Shown here: positions 57,547 through 64,000 of the stretch, piece after piece
How the letters are laid out: every line of letters begins with the position of its first letter
How positions within the stretch are numbered: the stretch's first letter is position 1
DNA from: Eurosta solidaginis
Lineage: Eukaryota; Arthropoda; Insecta; Diptera; Tephritidae
Length of the DNA stretch: 64,000 bases
Assembly: GCF_040869045.1 (NCBI RefSeq)
Contig: NC_090319.1
Coordinates: forward strand, 174,070,645 to 174,134,644
Direction of reading: 5' to 3'
Translations under genes and position numbers: made by a program
Notes under the pieces: model-generated
Told to the model about the DNA's origin: nothing
The model's database searches: none
What the model saw: only the letters and a program-made list of their open reading frames with translations

Positions 57547-58176
57547 GTGAGAGAAAACAATACGTGTTTCATTTGCCTCTCTCAGTCACACATATTGAAA
57601 GACTGTTCCAGTACTCAAACTTGCAATCAATGTCAAAATCGGCACAACTCAGTTCTTCACGAAGACACATCTCAAGTGCCGAAAAGACAACCCTCACGAT
57701 TGCAAAAGACAGCCTCACAAGCCACGACCACGAATTCCACAGTCTCACCCGGTAGTACTCCCGATCAAGCCAATGCCTTGGATGAAAGCCCTTCATGCTC
57801 GCAGAAAAGCCAAGTCCAATCGTTTTATTCCGAAAACGATTGTGAAATAATTTTACTCACGGCTATCGTACCCGTAGAGCATAGGGGAGACATTTTCAAA
57901 CTCACAGCTCTTGTAGATCAGGGATCTGAACGAACCTTTATCTCTATCAGAGCCAATGATAGACTCAAACTCCCATTCAAACCCTCTAGATTTGAAATAT
58001 CAGGGATGGGCGGCAAGGTAATTCAGACCTCAAACAAATTGTGCTCTCTGACTTTTGTATCCCTCGATTTTAAAACCAGAATAAGTGCAGAGGCAATAGT
58101 ATTACCCCAGCACACCTCAACCTCGCAGACTCGAACTGTCACCCCCCTCGCAAATAGATCTCGTCCTAGGCAGTGA
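57547..58176 (+). pseudogene. BEL/Pao nucleocapsid and protease segment
   Basis: A 209-codon frame. It starts with zinc knuckles CFICLSQSHILKDC and CNQCQNRHNSVLH (residues about 6-38), followed by a Ser/Thr-rich linker and an aspartic protease with LVDQGSERTFIS near residue 122 and FEISGMGG near 150. The active-site Asp is present. It joins upstream to the knuckle half at 57460-57499 by a frameshift and downstream to RT by another at about 58150 (VDLVLGSDV-like reading). Confidence 0.75.
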
Positions 58177-58276
58177 TGTAATACCGCAAATCATTCAAAA
58201 TGGCGTTGAGAAACTTTCTCCCCATCTTCTAGCGCAGAAAACCATTTTTGGATGGATTCTGAGCGGTACAGCCCCT

Positions 58277-59817
58277 GTGATTGTTAACCCTTTCTGCATG
58301 CGAGTGTCAGAAGTGACGAACGAAGATCTTAACTCTCTATTGCGAAAATTCTGGGAATTGGAGGAAGTTCCCACCAAACCCCACATAACCCCAGAAGACG
58401 AGTTTTGCGAGAATTTCTACGCAGCCACAACCTCACGCGATGATAACGGTCGTTATATCGTAAGGCTGCCGTTTAAACCCAGCTTTCCAGAGTCAATCTC
58501 ATTATCCCACTCTCGGTCTTCAGCTCTAAGCCAGTTTCTTGGAATGGAGAGAAGCCTGCAGAAGCAAGGGGATCTAAAGACTCAATATGATAGTGTCCTA
58601 GAAGAATACCTCACCCTCGATCACATGGAGGAAACCGGCTCCTATGAAAAATTTGACGGAGGTAAATGCATCTCATTTTATCTTCCCCATCACGCAGTTA
58701 TTAAGCCCGAGAAATAGACATCAAAGGTGCGGGTCGTATTTAACGCCTCTTTATACCGGCCCTACCCTCCAACCCGATCTGATGCTTCTGATTCTCAAGT
58801 GGCGGACATACCAGTTTGTTTTCAACGGAGACGTAGAAAAAATGTATCGTCAAATTATAATGCACGAAGACGACAGAGACTATCAAACGATCGTCTTCCG
58901 CTCATCTCCGAGCGACCCCATAAAAGACTATCGTCTGAAAACAGTCACCTCCCTCGCCATACGTACTGTACTCTTCACCAACTGGCCAAAGATGTAGAAA
59001 AACTTTCCCCAAAGCCGTCCCTGTTTTGACGAAAGAAACATATGTAGATGACATTCTCTCTGGCAGCCATGAAATTCTCTCTGCTGAAACATCTCTCTCC
59101 CAACTCATCCAAGTGTTAGCGTCAGCAGGATTTCCATTACGGAAAATAACGGCCAATCACCCCAGTATAATAAAAAACATCAAAGAGGAGGATTTGCTAG
59201 ACACCAATCTTTTGGAATTCGAGAAAGCAAGCAACACCAAAACTCTCGGCGTACAGTGGAACGCCCTGACCGACACGTTTTCGTATACAGTGGACCAAAT
59301 ACCGCTCTCGTCCGCTAGTACAAAGCGACAAATTCTCTCCTCGGTCGCAAAACTATTTGACCCCGCAGGGTGGCTTACGCCGATTATAATTCAGGCCAAG
59401 ATTTTACTCCAAGAGTTATGGATAGACGGAACCGGCTGGGAAAAACCAGTGAAGCCCCTCCGCTTCATTAAATGGACGCAGTTCGCAAAAAATTTACCCA
59501 ACATCTCAAATATAAAGATACCTCGATGGGCTGACTACATGCCGAACCAGCAGGTTGAATTGCATGGTTTCTGCGATGCGTCAGAAAAGGCATATTGCGC
59601 CACTATATATCTGCGAACAACCCACTGTGCCACCACGTCGTCCCACCTTCTGGTCGCTAAAGGCAAGGTTGCCCCTCTTCGCACTACCAGTCTTCCAAGA
59701 CTAGAACTATGTGCAGCCCTACTCCTTGCCCGACTAATCGCCGTCGTACAATCCCATCTCGAGCTCTCTCTTAAAAATCTTTACATATGGTCTAACTCGG
59801 AAATTGTGTTAGCATGA
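58277..59817 (+). pseudogene. BEL/Pao reverse transcriptase and RNase H, broken
   Basis: Three frames in sequence: 58277-58717 with LRKFWELEEVP, YIVRLPFKPSFPES and FYLPHHAVI; 58727-58997 with TGPTLQPDLMLLILKWR and FNGDVEKMYRQI (first catalytic Asp present), ending in a deletion after RLKTVT; 59026-59817 with [12 protein letters not shown] (catalytic YVDD intact), [28 protein letters not shown], then RNase H with [18 protein letters not shown] and [18 protein letters not shown] stop at 59815 follows WSNSEIVLA, where WSDS is usual, so one RNase H acidic residue may be lost. Confidence 0.8.
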
Positions 59818-59934
59818 CTCGAAAAGCCTCCCCACGCTTGGAAAACTTTCGTATCCAATCGAACGGCTGAAATTAGGGATCTCGTCGGAAGCGCCTCCTG
59901 GAAGCATGGTGGCAGTCGCGACAATCCAGCAGAT

Positions 59935-61278
59935 ATGGGCACAAGAGGATGCAAACCCATGGACTTGGCAAATTCTTCGCTGTGGTGGAATAGCCCTGCG
60001 TGGCTGACCCAGCCCCCCGAAGCCTGGCCAAAACCATCTACCCGCAGCATTAACCCAACTGAAATACGCCGAGTCGAAGCACTACATTCAGCTGAGGATG
60101 ACCCTGATGTATTGGATCGATTTTCCTCTTTTCCTCACGCCTTCAGGGTCATGGCATATGCCTTCAGGTTCATTAGCAATCTAAAGGACCGAATTCGAGG
60201 CATTAAACCCGCTTACACTCCCCCTCTGTCTCATGAAGATCTCCGCAAAACGAAAACTAAAATTGTGACGTTAACGCAAACCCGATATTTTCCTCGCGAA
60301 AGAGCATGCATGGAAAATGCAAAACCAATTGATAAAAGAAGCTCTCTACTAACCCTCAACCCATACCTCGATGAAAACGGGCGACGTTCGACGTTGACTT
60401 ACAATGAAAAATATCCCGTTATTATCCCAGAAAAATCTAGATTCGCTGTCCTCTATATACAGTACCTCCACGAACTTCTCCTCCACACCGAAATACGTCT
60501 CATGCAGCAATGCCTCAGACAGGATCTCTATATTCCACGACTCAAACCCCTCATAAAGAGATGCATACATCAGTGCAAACCTTGTTCCCTCCACAAGCAG
60601 CAAATGCGATCGCAAATCATGGCGGCTTTGCGCCCGGAACGATGCGCATACGCTCTGCCTTTTACCACTACCGGTGTCGACTTTGCGGGGCCTTTTCAAA
60701 TAAAAGCCTCCTTGCTAAGGTCTCGCACCTTACTGAAAGGCTACGTGGCCGTTTTTGTCTGTTTTATGACAAAAGCTATCCATCTTGAGCTGTGCTCGGA
60801 CTTAACAACCAATGCCTTTCTCGCAGCATTTGCTCGCTTCGTGGGACGTCGTGGATATCCTGCCACAATGATGAGTGAAAACGGCAAAACGTTCATTGGA
60901 GCTAAAAGAGCGACCGAAAAGGAGTTCGTTGACTTCATGAAAGCTGCCTCTCAAGAAGTAATCGCAAAATACTCTCCCCAGGGAATCAATTGGAAATTCA
61001 TTCCGCCCGGAGCTCCCCACATGGGCGGCTTGTGGGAGTCTGCAGTGAAGAGTTTCAAACTGCACTTCAAAAGGACTGCAGAAGCCCACAAGTTCACATT
61101 TGAAGAATTTACCACCCTCTTGATAAGAATAGAAGCCGTGTTGAACTTTCGTCCTATCTCACCCTTATCCCAAGATCCCACCGAGTTTGCCGCGCTGACC
61201 CCTGGCCACTTTCTCACAGATGGCCCCCTCCTCGCTATCCCTGAAGTGGATCACGCGGATTTATCTCTTATAAACTGA
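59935..61278 (+). pseudogene. BEL/Pao integrase, 447-codon open frame
   Basis: The longest surviving BEL frame. It opens in the RNase H-integrase connection (SSLWWNSPAWL), then the zinc-binding part with HELLLHTEIRLMQQ and CIHQCKPC near residues 180-220, and the core with TGVDFAGPF near 243 (first Asp), AIHLELCSDLTTNAFLAAFARFVGRRG near 282, MMSENGKTF near 317, and GGLWESAVKSFK near 363 (Glu). The second acidic residue, normally Asp in SDNGTNF, is Glu here, which may impair catalysis. It ends at 61278 with a stop just before the C-terminal domain. Confidence 0.85.
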
Positions 61279-61605
61279 TGGAACAGGGTAAAAGGTTTAC
61301 ATCATCAATTCAGCAAAAGGTGGAAGGAAGACTACCTAAAGGATCTCCAGAAAAGGCAGAAGTGGAAAAATCCACAATCCGAACCCAAGGTCGGTGAGTG
61401 TGTCTGCATTCACGACGACTCACTTCCCCCGACTGAATGGCACCTTGGACGTATTGAAAAAATACATCCAGGACCTAACGGCCATATACGTGTTGTTGAC
61501 GTTCGTACGCAAACCGGCACCCTCACACGACCACTTGTTAAGCTCTTTTTCCTCCCTCAGACTGAAAGCCCACCATCTCGGGCAAACCCGGAGAATTCGT
61601 AACTA
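61279..61605 (+). pseudogene. BEL integrase C-terminal domain (DUF5641-like)
   Basis: Right after the stop at 61276-61278 the same frame continues WNRVKGLHHQFSKRWKEDYL, LQKRQKW near 61350, then PPTEWHLGRIEKIHPGPNGH near 61425 and LVKLFFLPQTE near 61538, ending with a TAA at about 61600. It is the counterpart of the BEL 1 segment at 28560-28881. Confidence 0.8.
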
Positions 61606-61736
61606 CTCTCAAACCACCTCTGCCCACTCTTACCACATCACCGTCACTAATAGTCGTATTTCGCAACATAATGCCAACTGAAACTCCCTGCCTTAACATT
61701 TCTCTCACCTAAAAGGCATTTACTTCGAGATTGTCA

Positions 61737-62326
61737 TGGATCGCGATCAGCAACGGGCACCCCGAAATTCCTTGCGGTCACCAGTGGTGGCGCGCATTCC
61801 GCAGCTGCAAACCGACTACCGATGATGCCGCGAATGTACACAAACCTACGCTCTTCGCAATTGCAGCGTCTTCAAGAAACTGAAGCCGCCACAACGATGG
61901 ATTCTCGCGAGGGCGCATAAATTCAGCCTAAATTACTTAGCGCTATCGCACGCCACATATGAATGCAGCTCACATGATCGCTGCCGAACTTGTGGCTTAC
62001 GACATCACTCTGTGCTGCATCGACGGGATGCAACCCCGAGCATCCCGCGTCACAACCAGGCACCCCGGCGTGGTCGCCAAGTAGCACCACCTCCGGTACC
62101 CTCTGCGCCCACTGTGCGACCCCGTTCTCGCCCAGTTCCCTCTCGTTCTCGTCCACCTATCGACGCACAACCGCCAGCATCTACTGCCACTCGACGCACC
62201 TTTCGGTGCACTGCTCAAGGGCTGCAGACTGCCGCATTTAGGGGAATGGTGTCAGACCTCCTCGTACGCGATGCTTTACGGACTCTTCAAGAGCTGCAAG
62301 AGGCTCTAGCCGCTGAACGCGCCTAG
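61737..62326 (+). pseudogene. Extra ORF downstream of BEL pol with zinc-knuckle-like cysteines
   Basis: ATG at 61737 opens MDRDQQRAPRNSLRSPVV, and after a frameshift near 61826 the frame runs to a TAG at 62324. It reads CRECTQTYALRNC, then KKLKPPQRWILARAHKF, YECSSHDRCRTCGLRHHSVL, a Pro/Arg-rich stretch, and a C-terminal helix VRDALRTLQELQEALAAE. The Cys/His layout resembles the two-knuckle nucleocapsid of BEL Gag, but it lies after pol, before the presumed 3' LTR. One position of the first knuckle (N-Y instead of N-C before LAL) is lost. Function is unknown; nucleic-acid binding is an inference. Confidence 0.55.
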
Positions 62327-62450
62327 GGCGGGGACGATTTTGATCGACTGTCGTGGTCGCCAACAGCCAACCCTTTTATTTTAAGAACATTGGATTTATA
62401 AACAATTCTTAATTATTACACGCTTCAATATGTATTATTGCATAGGTTAT

Positions 62451-63848
62451 ATTGAATTTAAACCTATTTTGAATTTAAACGCATATTTATGAATTATTAT
62501 CCGTCGAAATATGTACTTTATTAAATATTTTATACTTTTATATTATATTTGAACTACTTATGAATTACTTATAATACGTATAACCATTATACGTAACTCA
62601 TGTTAAACTCGGATTAGCACTTATGGAATTGTAAATGAATGCTTGAACATATTTCGCTCCTCTGGCAACCCCAACCATTGGTTGACAAACCATATGCATA
62701 TATGTATATACAATGTTTTGACATTTTCATTTTTTCTTATAATTCGAAATTCTTTAACCATCTCGGTGTGACCTTTTGCCATAAATCCATTTTATAAAAA
62801 AATTGTGAATTCTCTTGATTTGTAAATTTGGAAAAGTGAATTTATAAAAAAAATTTAAAGTTCTGCAACGAAAGCAGTAAAGTTTAGTACTAAATGTGAA
62901 CTATAATTGTGAGTTTGCCAAAAGCGCTCAGCGGTAGTGCAACTTGCTGTAGTATATGTCCAGCCACAATCCCACGATCACTGCTACAACAACAACAACG
63001 ATCATCCCACCATTGTGAAACGTTCCCGCCATCAACTTCATCATCGCAATCAACCATCACCAATACGTCATCGCCATCACCTAAGCAGCCGTGTCCATCC
63101 GTGTCGCTGGTTCATATCCGGCTCGAAGGACCACTGTTTAGGGGAGCTGGCAATACAAAATTTACCTTCCTTTTTTTTTGTAGTGGGATGGTGCTGCGGA
63201 TGGACACGGCTGCTGCGGTGATGGCGATGACGTATTGGTGATGGTTGATTACGATAATGAAGTTGATGGCGAGAACGTTTCACAACGGTGGGATGGTCGT
63301 TGTTGTTGTTGTAGCAGTGATCGTGGTATTGTGGCTGGGCATATGCTACAGCAAGTTGCACTACCGCTTAGCGCTTTTGGCAAACTCACAATTATAGTTC
63401 ACAATTAGTACTAAACTTTACTGCTTTCGTTGCAGGACTTTAAATTTATTTTATAAATTCGCTTTTCCAAATTTACAAATCAAGAGAATTCACAATTTTC
63501 TTATAAAATGGATTTATGGCGAAAGGTCATACCGAGATGGTTAAAGAATTTCGAATTATAAAAAAAAAATGAAAATGTCAAAACATTGTATATACATATA
63601 TGCATATGTTTTGTCAACCAATGGTTGGGGTTGCCAGAGGGGCGAAATATGTTCAAGCATTCATTTACAATTCCATAAGTGCTAATCTGAGTTTAACATG
63701 AGTTACTTATAATGGTTATACGTATTATAAGTAATTCATGAGTAGTTCAAATATAATATAAAAGTATAAAATATGTAATAAAGTACATATTTCGACGGAT
63801 AATAATTCATAAATATACGTTTAAATTCAAAATAGGTTTAAATTCAAT
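62451..63848. repeat. 1.4-kb palindrome with 0.65-kb arms
   Basis: The arm 62451-63101 is the near-perfect reverse complement of 63197-63848, with a 95-bp unique spacer (63102-63196). Arms differ at scattered single bases and short indels. Both contain CAACAACAACAACGATCATC or its complement. Frames at 62937-63221 (plus) and 63077-63361 (minus) are the same arm read outward to inward, not independent genes. A transcript through the whole would fold into a long hairpin. Confidence 0.93.
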
Positions 63849-64000
63849 AGAATGATTGATACGCTTCGATATTCGTTTGTAGAAAAACAAAATTTTTTAA
63901 AATATCTATCTGCAGTTGGCCCCCCACTAAAAATTTTTAATTTTTTAAAACGCTAATCGTTTGATAGCCGTTTGATAATGATTGATACGATTCGATATTC
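63849..64000. other. Noncoding DNA with a 23-bp direct repeat
   Basis: AATGATTGATACG(C/A)TTCGATATTC occurs at about 63851 and again at about 63976, at the very end of the window. The sequence between is A+T-rich. What lies beyond is unknown. Confidence 0.5.

Larger units (their letters stand above)
55885..62344 (+). mobile_element. BEL/Pao LTR element 2
   Basis: A noncoding leader or partial LTR at 55885-56378 is followed by gag, protease, RT, RNase H, integrase and the C-terminal domain in BEL/Pao order, then a small extra frame and a purine-rich stretch (CTAGGGCGGGGACG at 62322-62335). It is better preserved than BEL element 1. Clear LTRs could not be delimited: the sequence after 62344 is soon taken over by the long palindrome. 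Confidence 0.75.

Noticed and set aside
62937..63361. Two similar 94-codon frames facing each other
   Set aside because: They are the two arms of the palindrome read inward; no evidence for translation.
1..64000. CRISPR arrays, bacterial operons, phage or endosymbiont DNA
   Set aside because: No regularly spaced repeats with unique spacers, no ribosome-binding sites or gene clusters, and the whole window has eukaryotic transposon content.

Overview
The window looks like nuclear DNA from a higher dipteran insect, most plausibly a tephritid-like fruit fly. The basis is indirect: A+T-rich intergenic sequence, insect-type BEL/Pao, mdg1/412-like and Ty3-type LTR elements, CR1/Jockey-, LOA- and RTE-like LINEs, two tRNA-derived SINE families and several MITE families. 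I found no convincing host protein-coding gene, no functional tRNA or rRNA gene, and nothing prokaryotic. Nearly every long reading frame is a piece of a transposable element, and nearly all are broken by stops, frameshifts or deletions.

Layout. 1-4.5 kb: noncoding, with an AP-1-like palindrome, two tandem repeats, a MITE and a G/T-rich minisatellite. 4.5-9.5 kb: LINE debris, including a 5'-truncated RTE-like insertion with a 13-bp target-site duplication (TSD) and a LINE 3' end carrying four similar hairpins. 9.5-15.4 kb: a MITE cluster, including two TTAA-flanked MITEs lying tandemly inside a TA-flanked MITE. 15.5-19.5 kb: a full-length minus-strand CR1/Jockey-type LINE with 13-bp TSD, PHD-like fingers and an NPGP (2A-like) motif. 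21.3-24.3 kb: a plus-strand LOA/R1-type LINE. 24.3-30.5 kb: a decayed BEL/Pao element. 28.4-38.7 kb: a 5.12-kb direct tandem duplication covering the end of that element and its downstream DNA, with TTAT microhomology at the breakpoints. 39.4-51.4 kb: a nested stack in which an mdg1/412-like element (minus strand) is interrupted by a complete Ty3-type element (LTRs at both ends, TSD CTGT) and by a SINE; the Ty3-type element carries a SINE of the same family. 51.4-55.9 kb: a minus-strand LOA-type LINE interrupted by a 387-bp solo LTR (TSD GACC on the plus strand). 55.9-62.3 kb: a second BEL/Pao element followed by an extra small frame with a zinc-knuckle-like cysteine pattern. 62.4-63.8 kb: a 1.4-kb palindrome with 0.65-kb arms.

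The parts do not work together as a pathway. The value of the window is its insertion history, recoverable from exact target-site duplications, and a handful of structured RNA/DNA motifs: covarying LTR hairpins, LINE 3'-end hairpins, the long palindrome, a 2A-like motif, and a splice donor overlapping a pol stop codon. All family names are by motif recognition; no database search was possible.
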